Below, piece by piece: positions 34,742 through 47,019 of a DNA stretch of 64,000 bases; the stretch's first letter is position 1; each line of letters opens with the position of its first letter. The notes beneath the pieces are model-generated. The model was not told the origin of the DNA and searched no databases. It was given only the letters and a program-made list of their open reading frames with translations. Source of the DNA: Mya arenaria (taxonomy: Eukaryota; Mollusca; Bivalvia; Myida; Myidae); contig NC_069125.1 in assembly GCF_026914265.1 (NCBI RefSeq), forward strand, positions 24,974,966 to 25,038,965, read 5' to 3'. A program made the position numbers and the translations under genes.

Positions 34742-36034
34742 TATTTTAATTAAACAAATCGGATTGGGTCATACATGAAAAAGAATTGTGTTTAATGTAA
34801 ATAAAAAATAAATATGGTTTGTGGCAGTTTATAGAGATTTATCAGTGAAATAAAAATGATATATTTCCCTGTTTCAAACAATGAAATAACATTTTCAATG
34901 TTTTGAAATTTAAGCCCGCTATCACCAAATCACATAATACTGGGACACTATTTCAACCAGAACTGACGTTATTTTCATATTCAATGTGCCACGGATTTCT
35001 TAAAAACTACAGTTAACTGTCATTTCAAACCCTTTTTGGCATAAATTAAAAAGAAAAATTGTTGGTTTCTGTGTAAGATCACTATATATATAACTAGTGA
35101 ACACCTAAGTAAATAATTTCCTTGTGGGAAACCCACTTATGGAATATACAGTAGCCTTTGGTGCTCACTCTGTAAAATATATAATGATCTTACACTGATA
35201 CAAAAATATCCTCTTTATTACTGATAAAATTTCATCAAAAGTTCAGGTAAGAGCTAATAAGTCAGAAAACACTCCATGTTTTAAGGCTGTGGATTTGCAA
35301 AACATTGTTCAAATGAGCATCTGTCAGTTGCTGTTTGTTCATAAAACTAAAATAGTTGATTTCAACAATGATTATAAAGAAAATAATGCCTTCAAAATCT
35401 TGAAGCGAGTCTGTTTAAGAGTTATTCATAAATTCAAGGATGTGTATGATTAAAACTTGTAAGCATAATTTAAAATTTGAGAGAGGTGGTGAAAAACTAA
35501 CATTGCAATACAAATTTTAAGATGCATTTTATTATTTTTTTTTCAAAATTGAAAAAGCATGATTATTAAGATTTTTTATTAAGGTATTAATTGTAAGAAT
35601 ATTTCTCTCTGATGAAGTCGTTATTGTGAATATTTGTTTCCAAATAAAATTATACAGAAAACTTTCAGTTTTTGTAACTTTGAAACAAATGTCATGAATA
35701 GAAACATATTTTTTGTACTGCGCACGAATTGACCATAGTTTATTTTTTTGAAAAAAAGTCTTAAGAGTTTTTGGTCAATTTTTGACAATTCAAGGGCGAT
35801 AACCCGGAAATGAATAATGCAAACTGGCTATTGAAAGCCGTCAAGATGATACATCCATTAACATTGTCACTCTAGAGGTCAACTTTAGACAGCTCAAGAA
35901 ACATAGCTCGTGAGTGAATAGTACAATTTGGGGGTTGGTCGATCTTGGTCGGAATATGCCCATAATTTGGCATAAACATCGTAAACGTTTGGTAAAATCG
36001 GATATGTACACAGTTGAAAATACATTAAACCATC
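34742..36034. other. TRMT44 3' flank and intergenic DNA
   Basis: Holds the poly(A) signals at 34800-34812 and the MITE at 35066-35200. The rest is AT-rich with no gene. Confidence 0.6.
35066..35200. mobile_element. MITE family 4, copy 1
   Basis: Ends TTTCTGTGTAAGATC and (complement) TATCAGTGTAAGATC bound 135 bp. The interior has ATAACTAGTGAAC and GTGCTCAC. The sister is at 54490-54634. Confidence 0.75.
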
Positions 36035-36400
36035 TACGTTGCCTAGTGGTTAAGCATCTGCCTACGGAGCGGGAGGTCGTGGATTCGATCCCTGGCTGCG
36101 TCATACCAAAAGACGTTAAAAGTTGGTACAAGTAGCCCCCTTTCCTGGAGCTTGGCATTTAAAGGGTAGTGCTTGGAAAATTGGTATACTCAGTACTGGT
36201 TGAACCCAGGAAAAGTTGTACCCCGTGTATCGGTGCTTTACACCGAGCACGTAAAAGAACCAAGGGGTCTCCTCGAATAAGAGCTAGGGTATAGCACCCG
36301 GACTTCCTTGTATCCCACCACTGTCTCTTCAGCGTGCTTTCCCTTCAGCAAAAAACAAAGGACCCCGTTGGAAATAAGTGCTTGCACTTTCACGGGTTAT
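36035..36400 (+). mobile_element. tRNA-derived SINE family A, copy 2
   Basis: The head GCCTAGTGGTTAAGCATCTG with B box GGTCGTGGATTCGATCCC, then the family A body: CAGTACTGGTTGAACCCAGG, TTGTACCCCGTGTATCGGTG and AAGAACCAAGGGGTCT. The body aligns well with copy 1 (14728-15020), while the heads come from different tRNA-like sequences. Confidence 0.85.
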
Positions 36401-36631
36401 CCTTGACCGCAAGGTCTATAGAAATACATACAAAGGCTTAAAACATTTAAACACAAGATGTTTGTAGTTCACGGAAACAGTGCATGATGATACTCTGGAA
36501 GTATATACATGTAGCAACCTAGTTATGTAATTTACCCGCCATGACCCATTTTGGAACTCGAATACGGTTAAATTCAAATAAGTTTTATGAGGATTTTGTT
36601 GAAAATGTGCATATTATAGAGTACCAAGGTT

Positions 36632-37612
36632 TTTAGCTCCACTGGCCGAAGGCCATGGAGCTTATGTCGTCACAGATTGTCCGTCGTGAGTGCGTGCGTG
36701 CGTAAACTTTTACTTTAAACGACATCTCCTCTGAAACTGATAAGCGGATTTTGACAAAACTTCACAGGAATGTTCCTTTGGTGGTCCTTTACCAAAATTG
36801 CTCAAATGGTTCCGGTCCATTGCACAATATGGCCGCCAGAGCTAAAAATAGCAAAATCTTTAAACGACATCTCCTCTGAAACGGTTCGGCAGATTTTGAT
36901 GAAACTTGACAGTAATGTTCCTTGGGTGGTCCTTTATTAAAATTGCTCAAATGGTTCTGGTCCATTGCACAATATGGCCGCCACAGCTAAAAATAGCAAA
37001 ATCTTTAAACGACATCTCCTCTGAAACGGAAAGGCAGATTTTGATGAAACTTGACAGAATTGTTCCTTGGGTGGTCCTTAACCAAAAATGCTCAAATGGT
37101 TCCGGTCCGCTGCACAACATGGCTGCCAGGGCAAAAAAATAGAAAAACCTTTAAAGAACATCTTCTCAGAAACCGATTATCAGATTTTGATGAAACTTAA
37201 CAGAAATGTTCCTTGGATGGTCCTTTATCAAATTTGCTTCAATGGTTTCGGTCCACTGCACAAGATGGCCCCCAGAGGTAAAAATAGAAAAACCTTTAAA
37301 CGACTTCTCCTCAGAAACCGATGATCGTATTGCAATGAAACTTGACAGAAATGTTACTTGGGTAGTCCTTAACCAAAATAGCCCAAACAGTTCTGGTCTG
37401 CTGCACAACATGGGCACCAGAGCTAAGAATAGAAAAAAACGTTAAACTACATCTTCTCAGAAACCGATTATCAGATTTTGATGAAACTTTACATAAATGT
37501 TCATCGGGATGCCCTTTAACCAAAATTGCCCAAATGGTTCCGGTCCGCTGCACAACATGGCTGCGAGAGTTAAAAATAGAAAAACCTTTAAGGACTTCTC
37601 GTCCGCAGTCTT
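36632..37612 (+). repeat. ~145-bp tandem array within a dispersed element
   Basis: Opens with TTAGCTCCACTGGCCGAAGG, a GTGCGTGCGTGCG run and then about six tandem ~145-bp units. Each unit contains CTCCTCTGAAAC, AGATTTTGATGAAACTTGAC, AATGTTCCTTGGGTGGTCCT and CACAACATGGCCGCCAGAGC. Core positions 36891, 37036 and 37182 give the period. Open frames on both strands are repeat artefacts. Confidence 0.9.
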
Positions 37613-38806
37613 CACGAAAAACATTTTAACCTACTAGCCAGTTGGACTAGCATAATGGCATATTTTACTAGTCCGAATGACAATCTAGTAGTCCGACTAT
37701 TTTGCCACATTATAAAACTGTATGCTTGAGGTAAATACCTATTTCAATTGAGCAGCTTGCAGTTTGAGTAAACATTTCTTTATTATGATGCTCATGCAGT
37801 GATAGGGAGTGACATCCTTCTGTTGGGAATAGTGCTCCTTGTTTTTCAGAACCTATGGGTACTATGTAAAAACAAAAGGCATCTTGCTTGAATAGACTGT
37901 AATAATATCAACATGGTTAGAAAAGAAATGCCATGCTTTAATAGCTTTGATTACATTTTACTACTGAATTACCTCCCTTTAATAGAAAAAAATAATGTCT
38001 TAATTTTTCACGTATAGCATCTTTAAATAATTTTTAAACAATAATAATTTATGAGTAAACATATAAGCATAAAGTTCTCACAAAAAGATCAATTTAAAAA
38101 CCTTACATTTATACATAGGAAAGTATATATAGACTGAACATTAATTTTCGTTTAAGTGACATTCTGAAAGTTTATGAAACAGCTATTTTTAGTAACTTAA
38201 ATGGCCGAAAAGTGTAAGTGAAACACCAAGTCGATTCTATCTCGTCAGTTCTTGTTCAGGTTAGATATTTGCTTCATAATCTATTCAGATTAAATGTTTA
38301 TTAATTGTTTAACTTTTAAGCATTATTTTGGGTCGATATTTATAGTTTAAAGGAAAAACTTATATCTTAAACAGCGACAACGTGTCGCGAGTGGCAAAAG
38401 ACCCGACATCACATCAGAAGTGAAAAAAAGATGGTCTTATGCAGGACTAAATGGATGCGTGTTGAATGCTGCTTGTATAAATATATTTTGATAATCAGTA
38501 ACTAGTGATTAAAATCGATATCACTTAAGTTAAAAACTAAAAAGACAGTAAATGCTTATATTACTTCAGGTTGAGGGTTCTTTTATGTTGTTGTTGGTTC
38601 TAGTCGGTTTTTAGTGACAGCGATTATTCGGAACGTCTCGTCGATTTCCAGATAATTTCCCGCGGAAAAACAAGCATGGCTGCGAAAAGAAAACGTGAAA
38701 ATGACTCGGTAACGGGTATTTAAAAGACGTGTCGCCATTAAAAGTCGCAAAAAAACAATAATAAACGTCTCCATTTCCATTTGGAAAACAATGGTTTGTA
38801 ATTTTT
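37613..38806. other. Intergenic, no gene found
   Basis: AT-rich spacer between two arrays of the same repeat. No gene, RNA or structured repeat was seen. Confidence 0.5.
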
Positions 38807-39424
38807 AGCTCGCCTGTCATATGACAAGACAAGATTACATGTTAGTCAATCGTCAGTCCACAAATTGCCTGCGTCACAATTTTGACATAATCTTTATGAG
38901 ACTTAATAACAAGGGTCATCTCAGCAAAATCTTTGACAAAATGGCCCAAATGGTTCCGTTCCGCTGCACAACATGGCAGCCAGAGCTAAAAATAGGAAAA
39001 ACCTTTACACCACTTCTCCTCAGAAACCGATGATCAGATTTTGATGAAACTTGACAGAAATGTTCCTTGGGTGGTCATTAACCAAAATTTGTTAAATGGT
39101 TCCAGTCCACTGCACACCATGGCTGCCAGAGCTAAAAAATAAAAAAAACTTTATACGACTTGTCGTCGAAACCGATGACCTTTTTTCGATAAAACTTGAC
39201 AGAAATGTTTGTTTGGTGCTCCTTTACTCAAATTGCCCAAATCATTTCGGTCCACTGCACAACATGGCAGCCAGAGCTATTAAAGTAAAAAAATTTTTTA
39301 AATAACTTCTCCTCAAAAATTGATGATTGTATTTCTATGAAACTTGACGAAAATGTTCGTTAGGTGGTCTTTGCTTGAACCTTTTGGCCAGTGGAGCACA
39401 GGCACTGATGTGCCTCTTGTTTTT
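38807..39424 (+). repeat. Second copy of the ~145-bp array element
   Basis: Begins TTTTAGCTCGCCTG, has about three ~145-bp units of the same family and closes with CTTTTGGCCAGTGGAGCACA, near-complementary to the AGCTCCACTGGCC opening of the first copy. That suggests the complete element has AGCTCCACTGGCC inverted ends around an internal tandem array. Confidence 0.8.
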
Positions 39425-39543
39425 ATTTCTCATATATGGCCGACTTGCATTATTACCAAGTTTCATGAAGATTCATGAATGCTTAGGAAGATTAAGTGGA
39501 CACTTCATCGCTTAGATGCATCAAGGACAATGACCTATTACAG

Positions 39544-40460
39544 TTAAGGATTGATGGCATTTCTTCTTGTGTTTATGCTGTATAAACGCAGTAGGGCACG
39601 GGAGCAAATTCCATTAAGCGTGCTACCGCTTCTTGGTCATTTGCGATCAATACTTATATTTACATTTTAAAAGAAATATTCATAGTGATTAAACATTAAC
39701 AGTATCTTCTGCAATTGAGTGTTTGATTTTTAAGAAGTGTGACAGACAAGATTATAAGTATCTATCATGTGTTTCCGGTACGGATAGAAAAATCCGACCC
39801 GAGGGCACCTGCGTTGCCAGGTAACGAGGCTTGCCGAGTTACCGGCTACGCAGCGTGCCCGAGGGTCGGATTTTTCTATCCGGAACGGACACACATGATA
39901 GATATTTTTTCTAGCATACCTTAAATTACATTTTTGGCAAAGAAAATAGATAAGAAAGCGCGTTTTGTACATTTCACCAAAAAGCGCGTGCGATGATGTT
40001 TACTGACGTCATGACGCGCAGTAATTTGTACTCACTGCATACGTCAATAAGTTCCTTCGCTATCACGTCCTTTAATGGTTATTTTGTTTTGTTTTTAAGG
40101 AATATTTTTGTAAAGGTAATGTTAATGGAACTCATCTATTGAAATCTCATAACTATGGTTACATTAAGTGTTAAATAAAAGAAATTGAAAGTATTACGTC
40201 ACAGCGCGTGACTCATCTGACATGGGGGATGCCAGATGGAGTTTTCCAGCACGGCTGAAATCACCGGAAATGCCTATCCGGTGTGCTAGAAACGTTTGTA
40301 TCAAAGGATAGCTGATTGTGTAACGTCGAATATCATTGGTTAAATGACGTCGCGCTTATTCGATTGGAACGCAATATTGAAATAAACAATGACGTCATAA
40401 TAACTTGCGTGTTATACAATCTAAACGTCAAGTTTTATCTACTAAAGGACTAGGCAAATG
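39544..40460 (+). mobile_element. ~915-bp non-coding element with internal palindrome
   Basis: Left end TTAAGGATTGATGGCATTTC and right end AACGTCAAGTTTTATCTACT are shared with the short copy at 28765-28980. It contains the hairpin at 39761-39903 and several GACGTCA / TGACGTCA sites. No transposase ORF is present. Confidence 0.7.
39761..39903. mobile_element. 143-bp foldback hairpin
   Basis: The arms 39761-39807 and 39857-39903 are near-complements: GGATAGAAAAATCCGACCCG on the left, and CGGATTTTTCTATCCGGAAC with ACACATGATAGATA on the right. The ~50-bp GC-rich centre is itself partly palindromic (GGTAACGAGG...CCGAGTTACC). Confidence 0.85.
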
Positions 40461-41260
40461 TTAATCATTGCTTATAACCCGTTGTTTGGTATGGAACACA
40501 TTTTCGATTTTGGTATAAAACAAAATTAACAGTAAGTTTTGGCTTCTTTTAACTATTATGGGAAAAGGCAACCTCCTGGAGTAAAAGGGACTCCCTCATA
40601 GATTGGTACATATTTACTGTGTGAAACATGTTTTTCTTTATCCGAATGCAAGTCTCGAAATCGTTAGTGTTAGTAAAAAGTTAGCAAGTTACTGAAAGCT
40701 TGTAACATGCAGAAAATGTATAGAATAATATGTCCAAATATTGTCTTTCTTGATGACAATAATGCAGGTACTCGTGCTAAATCCGAAACGGGGTTTCTGA
40801 ATTAGTTCTTATTAAGCGGACAAGATTAAATGTGTTCAAAAGTAGAATTGCGAAATATAGCCATGTAAAATGGATGATTTTTTCGGTGCCAATCTATGAA
40901 AGAGTTCCTTTAAGCGTTGACAAGAAGGTGACAACAAGATATGAACAGAGCCAACGACGATACTGCCAGCGTTGTTTACTAAATATAAAACAAAACATCT
41001 TGATATACCCTTCCCACATTTAATACATGTTACTGCATGCCTTCTTCATGTGTATTATCATATTGTCTTGAAATAAATTAATGATGTGTCAACTTTCTTC
41101 GTGTATTAATGAACCACATATTAACCTGTTACGAAACTACAATCAAATGTCATTGTTCTATATTTGGCGTGTTCTGATAAAGATAAGATACACTCAAGTA
41201 AAGAGACCAAAAGGTTCACACACAGTGCGTGCTCAAGAAGTCAAGTACAGATAAACAAAT
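40461..41260. other. Upstream region of Kazal gene 1
   Basis: AT-rich intergenic DNA that should include the promoter of the Kazal gene starting at 41261. No clear TATA box at the expected distance could be singled out, and no gene was seen. Confidence 0.4.
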
Positions 41261-44200
41261 ATGAAGATCGTGCTCGTTTTTGCTTCATTTGCTGTCGGTA
41301 AGAACAACTTCACTTTAACTATACACTTCCATTATACAAATATAGTGCACTACTATAAATTATACTTTTCTCTGTGTTTTTAGCCTTTAGTTGAAGGATG
41401 TACGTTTATTTAGCCATGGTCGTCGGCACCAGTGGACGTATCAGTCTTAGGTTGTAGGGAATTGTGCGTAGACATAATGTAACCCTCGTAACAAAAAACC
41501 CTGGTTCTCTAACCTGCGCTAGTGTAAAGCAATGTCACACGGGATCCCTGCCCCCCCCCCCCCCCCCCCCGAACACGATTTGAAGCGGGATATCGCCTTT
41601 TCGACCACTGGGTTAACAGTTAAGTGTGTTACCACTAAACTACGGAATCCAACGAAACAGCATGGAGAGCTTATTGTGATTCTTTGTGGCCCTCGAGTAT
41701 AAGCACCGCTCCACCTGGTCACTTGTCGAAGCTTATTGGTCATCCATTGTACTATGCGATCATGTGCTAGTATCCAATGACGAAATATAATGCCTTAATT
41801 ACATCAGACCACTGAATTGACCATTCGCATGCTGTCAATCAAACAATCAGTTGACAATTATGTAAATAAATAAAAGCACATGGTAACATTATGCAATGTA
41901 TTAACTGGCAAACCTCCACCAAATGATCTCGATATGTCGCAGTAATATTACTTTGGCGACTGGTCCATTGCCTCAAACGGCATCTAAAAATAGCTTGCTC
42001 AAATCAACCATACATTTCTTCACAAAACTGATCGTAACCTTGCAGTCATGTTTTTAAGTTTGTTCAAGGAAATGTCACTTATGCACTACTCTGGAAACTA
42101 AGTTAACTGAATAAAAAAATATCCCAAATTGCTCCAACCTGCAGCCTGATTTTAAGATTATTTAACAGGTATGTCTCTCTACCAAAGGCGATCGAGCTGT
42201 CGCCATTCGTCAAAAACATGATGCATATATAAAGAATGTTTTATTACAAGACCATACAAAATCGTTTCTATATTAAGCGCCCATGTAAGGATATTTTTCG
42301 GGCTTCACGACCAAAAAAAGAAACAACATTGTATATGATGAACGAAATTCCCGAATATTTTGAATTTCATTTTACTATTTAATATCCGACTTAAGATTAA
42401 AGGGTAAAGAATATGCTTCATACGTTAAACTAGGATTCTTAGCATTTGATATCAGAAAGTATCGATTCTGTGTGATTCCAATGATCAGCACACTTAAGTA
42501 AAAGTTTTATTTGAACTCATTTGGCTGTGGGAATCTATATAACAATTGAAAATGACCCATAACTGACTGATGGGGTTCTGGTGTCTATATTCTACATAGT
42601 ATGTCTCATTTAAGATTCATTTTTCGGGGGTTCGTTTTTTCAGGAAAGCTTGATAGGGTTTGTACTAACGGTAGATGCCAAACATAGGACAAAACAATTT
42701 GGTATGTCAACAAAAAGCGCAACTTAAACACAAACCGAGAATAAGTGTACATAATGCACAATATATATTTAAATATCCTTGTGCAAAACCAGCCATATAT
42801 AGTTGGCATTAGCCATTTACGAGTGGTCAATAACCGCAAGTAGAAACTAACGCTCATATGAGAGTTATATACCAGTCAATTATAACCACGTCCCCAACAG
42901 GTCCGGGGGATAGCGGAGACGTCAAAGTCAGCCAATCCCAGGTAAAATCCCCGTCCAGGGTGGACAAACTGCTGGTGAAATCCCCGCCAAATGCCCCCGT
43001 GCCCCGGGGACATCCTAGGTGAGGCCCATTCCCCGCTATTTTCGGCGCGAAAACAAAACTAACTCATTCACTCGGCACTGCGGGGCCAACTTTAAGGTAA
43101 AAACACGGCCCATTTCTAAGGCTACCCCCGTTTATCTCAAGACATAGCGGGATGTGGTTACAATTGACTGATGCATTATGAAATTTAATACACATGTGCA
43201 TACAACCACTGGACATATACTCAAAACGTTTTGTTGGATAATCCGTAACGGTGTTGAATTATTATCACGGTAAAAGGGTTTGTAAAATGCTAACTACGAC
43301 GGAGGCATGGACACACTAAAAATACTTACTTAAAGCATAAACACACTATTTCAGCGGCGTATGGCCAGCTCAGTGGCGGGAACTCAGACTGGTACTGCAA
43401 TATTCTCAAGGACGAACACTGCGAACAACATATCTACGAACCGAGATGTGGCACCGACCACGTTACCTACAGGAACATGTAAGCAAGGCTGTTGGACTTT
43501 TTCTAACTATTTTTGTAGAGAATTTTGATAAAAGAAACGATACATGGATTTGTGACAGTTTAAAGGAGCCGAGGTCTCTGCGGAACCGAAATCTATGGTT
43601 ACAGAAACATGAGTTCTGGTTTCAAACATGTATATACAATGGTTAATTGACTGAATTATGTTTGTATGTTTGTTTTGTCTAAAACACTCAATATACACAT
43701 GATAATAACTCATGTACTAGATTATAAGCTAATTTTAAGATATGGCGACAGTGTATTTGATAATATAGTATGCGTATGTTCATAAAATGGAATTTTTCGC
43801 CATGGTTTAAGGTGCGCATTTGGCAAGGCCCACTGCCAGAACGACACCATCAACCAGCTGCACGTGGGTCCGTGCGATCTGATGTCCAGCACTAGGAGTC
43901 CGGAACAGGTTATTCACGGAAGCGAGGTAATTTGAACAGATGCGTTTACCTCTTGTGCAGTTCAAAAACAATTACGAGTAGTATTAATTTTGATTCGGAA
44001 ATAAAAAAGCCCTGTGCTAAATGAAACAAGTTTTACACCAATGTTCAGCAGTGAAGCGCAACAAACAAAGAAAACCCGAAGCTTGAGGCGCCCCAGTTTC
44101 GAACACTTATTAACCATTATAACCATTATTATTATACATACTTTTCCCTAGTATTAAACACTCGTTTTAGCAATACTATTCACAGAAATAATTCTTTGAA

Positions 44201-46950
44201 GATTTGAAGGAGGACTTTTATCATATGTAGCATAAAATTAAGGAGTAATCTGTGTTAGCCTAGTTTTTGTCGAAATATCCCCGCTTTAGGTGCTGGGGGA
44301 GATAACACCTTATCAAAAACAATCTCAATACTGCGAGACTGCTGTTGAAAGTTGTGCTTGCGAAGAATTTTCCTTTCAGAATGTATATACTTGTGGATAG
44401 TATTTCCCTTTTGCAAGCTGGCCCTGGACCATCGGTGCATATCACTTCTCCTTTGGAAGGTGATCCTGAACTTCCGGTTTATAATATTTGTTATTTGCAA
44501 TATGGCCCAGGACTTTCTATACATACTATTCTTTATTTGCAAGGTGACCATGGACTTGAATTTCCAGTGTATTGTTTCGCCTTTGCAAAGTCACCTGGAC
44601 TTAAAGTGAATGATATTTATCCTTCGCAATGTTATCTTGATCTTCCAGTGTATGATACTTCTCCTTTGCAATTTTATATTGGACTTGCATAATACTTTCC
44701 CTTTGCAACGTGACCCTTGATCTGCATTGTGAAATATATCTGCTTTGCAACGTGACGCTGGACTTGCAGTGTGATATATATATATATATTTTGCAACGTG
44801 ATCCTGGACTTGCAGCGTCCTTTGCAACGTGAGTGACTCTGGACGTGAAGTGGGAAGAATGTGTCCTTCCTTTGCAACGTGACTCTGGGCGTGAAGTGTG
44901 AAGTATGTGTCCTTCCTTTGCAACGTGACTCTGGGCGTGAAGTGTGAAGTATGTGTCCTTCCTTTGCAACGTGACTCTGGAAGTGAAGTTTAAAGTATGT
45001 GTCCTTCCTTTGCAACGTGACTCTGGACGTGAAGTGTGAAGTATGTGTCCTTCCTTTGCAACGTGACTCTGGACGTAATGTTTAAAGTATGTGTCCTTCC
45101 TTTGCAACGTGACTCTGGGCGTGAAGTGTGAAGTATGTGTCCTTCCTTTGCAACGTGACTCTGGGCGTGAAGTATGTGTCCTTCCTTTGCAACGTGATTC
45201 TGGACGTGATGTTTAAAGTATGTGTCCTTCCTTTGCAACGTGACTCTGGACGTGAAGTGTGAAGTATGTGTCCTCCCTTTGCAACGTGACTCTGGACGTG
45301 AAGTGTGAAGTATGTGTCCTTCCTTTGCAACGTGACTCTGGACGTGAAGTGTGAAGTATGTGTCCTTCCTTTGCAACGTGACTCTGGACGTAATGTTTAA
45401 AGTATGTGTCCTTCCTTTGCAACGTGACTCTGGGCGTGAAGTGTGAAGTATGTGTCCTTCCTTTGCAACGTGACTCTGGGCGTGAAGTATGTGTCCTTCC
45501 TTTGCAACGTGATTCAGGACGTGATGTTTAAAGTATGTGTCCTTCCTTTGCAACGTGACTCTGGACGTGAAGTGTGAAGTATGTGTCCTCCCTTTGCAAC
45601 GTGACTCTGGACGTGAAGTGTGAAGTATGTGTCCTTCCTTTGCAACGTGATTCTGGACGTGATGTTTAAAGTATGTGTCCTTCCTTTGCAACGTGATTCT
45701 GGACGTGATGTTTTAAGTATGTGTCCTTCCTTTGCAACGTGATTCTGGACGTGATGTTTTAAGTATGTGTCCTTCCTTTGCAACGTGACCCTGGACGTGA
45801 AGTTAAAGTATGTGTCCTTCCATTGCAACGTGATTCTGGACGTGATGTTTAAAGTATGTGTCCTTCCATTGCAACGTGATTCTGGACGTGATGTTTAAAG
45901 TATGTGTCCTTCCTTTGCAACGTGATTCTGGACGTGATGTTTAAAGTATGTGTCCTTCCTTTGCAACGTACGTGACTGAGGACTTGGAGTGCGAACTATT
46001 TCTATTTTGCAAGGTGACTCTGGATTTCATGTGCATAATATTTCTCATTTACTAGTTGGCCCTGCACTTGGGATTCCAGTTTATAATATTTCTTATTTTC
46101 AAGGTAGCTTCGGACTTTAAATGTGTAATTGTTCTCCTTTAGCCTTGTACTTTCAGCCTACAATTTTTCCCCTATGCTAGAAAACGTTCGACTTTTTGTG
46201 TGTAATATCCCCCCTGTGCTAAGTAGCTTTGAACTTTCAGTGTAACATATTTCCCCTGTGCAAAAAACCTTTGACTTTCAGTGTGTAATAGTTCCCCTGT
46301 GCTATGTAGCTTTTGTTTTCCAGTGTGTAATATTTGTCCTTTATAAAGTGGCACTGGACTCTAGTGTATAAATATTATCCTTTGCAATGTGACCCTGGTC
46401 TTCCAGGTATAATATTTCTACTTTGCTAGATCGCTATGGACTACCAGTGTGTGTTGCTAGCCCACAGAGTTTGTGAGGCAACTTTGAATGAGAAACTCTG
46501 CGGCACCGATGGTGTAACATACCCAACATTGTAAGTGCTTTAAAGAAACTCTTTCGCATATCTCAGGTTGAAAAAATTATTTCGACTATGTTCAATTTTA
46601 ACTTATTTGCTTATTATCAAGAACCCACAGTAACTGACCAATACTTATTTGAACATAAATTTATATATTCAAGACTAATTAACACACTTTTGAATTGCGT
46701 TGCTACTCTGCCTTTCGGGAAATGATGTATTTTCGGTCACACATGTATTTTGAGATATTCATTTGCGGACTTCAATTGCCCCGAAAATACACAACCTTTG
46801 CTTCCACATTATGAGGTCGATACTGAAGATAACTAAGTAACTTGTCATGAGCATTACACCTTTCTATCTTTGTATAGCTGCGAGTACGAGAAATCTCGCT
46901 GCCAGCACAGGGATCTGCACGTCGCTAAACTCGGGGACTGCAACGCCTAG
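41261..46950 (+). CDS. Secreted two-domain Kazal protease inhibitor
   Basis: Exons 41261-41297, 43355-43478, 43812-43926, 46448-46530 and 46878-46950 join in frame (phases 1, 2, 0, 2) to give 143 aa. Exon 1 is a signal peptide (MKIVLVFASFAVG). Each Kazal domain is split over two exons just before its fourth cysteine. Domain 1 has spacing C-x7-C-x8-C-x10-C-x6-C with CGTDHVTYRNMC. Domain 2 has the same spacing with CGTDGVTYPTFC and ends GDCNA. Six cysteines per domain and the CGTD..TY signature define the family, which blocks serine proteases outside the cell; the reactive-site residue cannot be judged safely. A Thr/Ser linker region (SSTRSPEQVIHGSE) separates the domains. AATAAA lies at 46976-46981. 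Intron 1 carries a GC-rich MITE and intron 3 a 46-bp satellite. The 3' end has seeded a satellite. A paralogue is at 53710-55504. Confidence 0.9.
41545..41655 (-). mobile_element. tRNA-like SINE head next to a poly-C tract
   Basis: On the minus strand, GGATTCCGTAGTTTAGTGGT is A-box-like, followed by TTAACTG..., a weak B-box-like CCGCTTCAAATCG and a poly-C run (plus strand 41551-41571). It lies in intron 1 of Kazal gene 1. Only the head is recognised. Confidence 0.45.
42872..43170 (+). mobile_element. GC-rich MITE, copy 1
   Basis: A ~300-bp GC-rich island in AT-rich DNA, with ends CAGTCAATTATAACCACG and (complement) CAGTCAATTGTAACCACATC. Internal landmarks are AGGTAAAATCCCCGTCC, CCCGCCAAATGCCCCCGTGC and TAAAAACACGGCCCATTTC. 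It lies in Kazal gene 1 intron 1. The sister at 52969-53270 is inverted. Confidence 0.85.
44410..46447 (+). repeat. 46-bp satellite filling a Kazal intron
   Basis: A core at about 44680-45990 of ~28 units of 46 bp (TTTGCAACGTGACTCTGGAC, then GTGAAGTGTGAAG and TATGTGTCCTTCC), with 36-bp short variants. Flanks at 44410-44680 and 45990-46447 hold diverged units of the same family (TTTGCAATGTGACCCTGG, AGTGTGTAATATTTCCCC). The last diverged unit runs into the acceptor of the next Kazal exon. Long minus-strand frames (up to 233 aa) arise from the periodicity. Confidence 0.95.
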
Positions 46951-46975
46951 CCCGCCCGCTTTGTAGTTATACCCA

Positions 46976-46981
46976 AATAAA
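46976..46981 (+). promoter_or_regulatory. Poly(A) signal of Kazal gene 1
   Basis: AATAAA 26 bp after the TAG stop. This same segment is carried into the downstream satellite, mostly as AATTAAAT. Confidence 0.75.
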
Positions 46982-47019
46982 ATGTCGAAACATTCCTGAC
47001 TTTCTAATATACTGTTAAA

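Noticed and set aside
36906..37553. Several ~80-aa frames on both strands
   Set aside because: Periodic products of the 145-bp repeat, without conservation or splice signals.
44591..45828. Minus-strand frames up to 233 aa with VAKEGHIL repeats
   Set aside because: Translation of the 46-bp satellite inside a Kazal intron, in several overlapping frames and opposite to the host gene.
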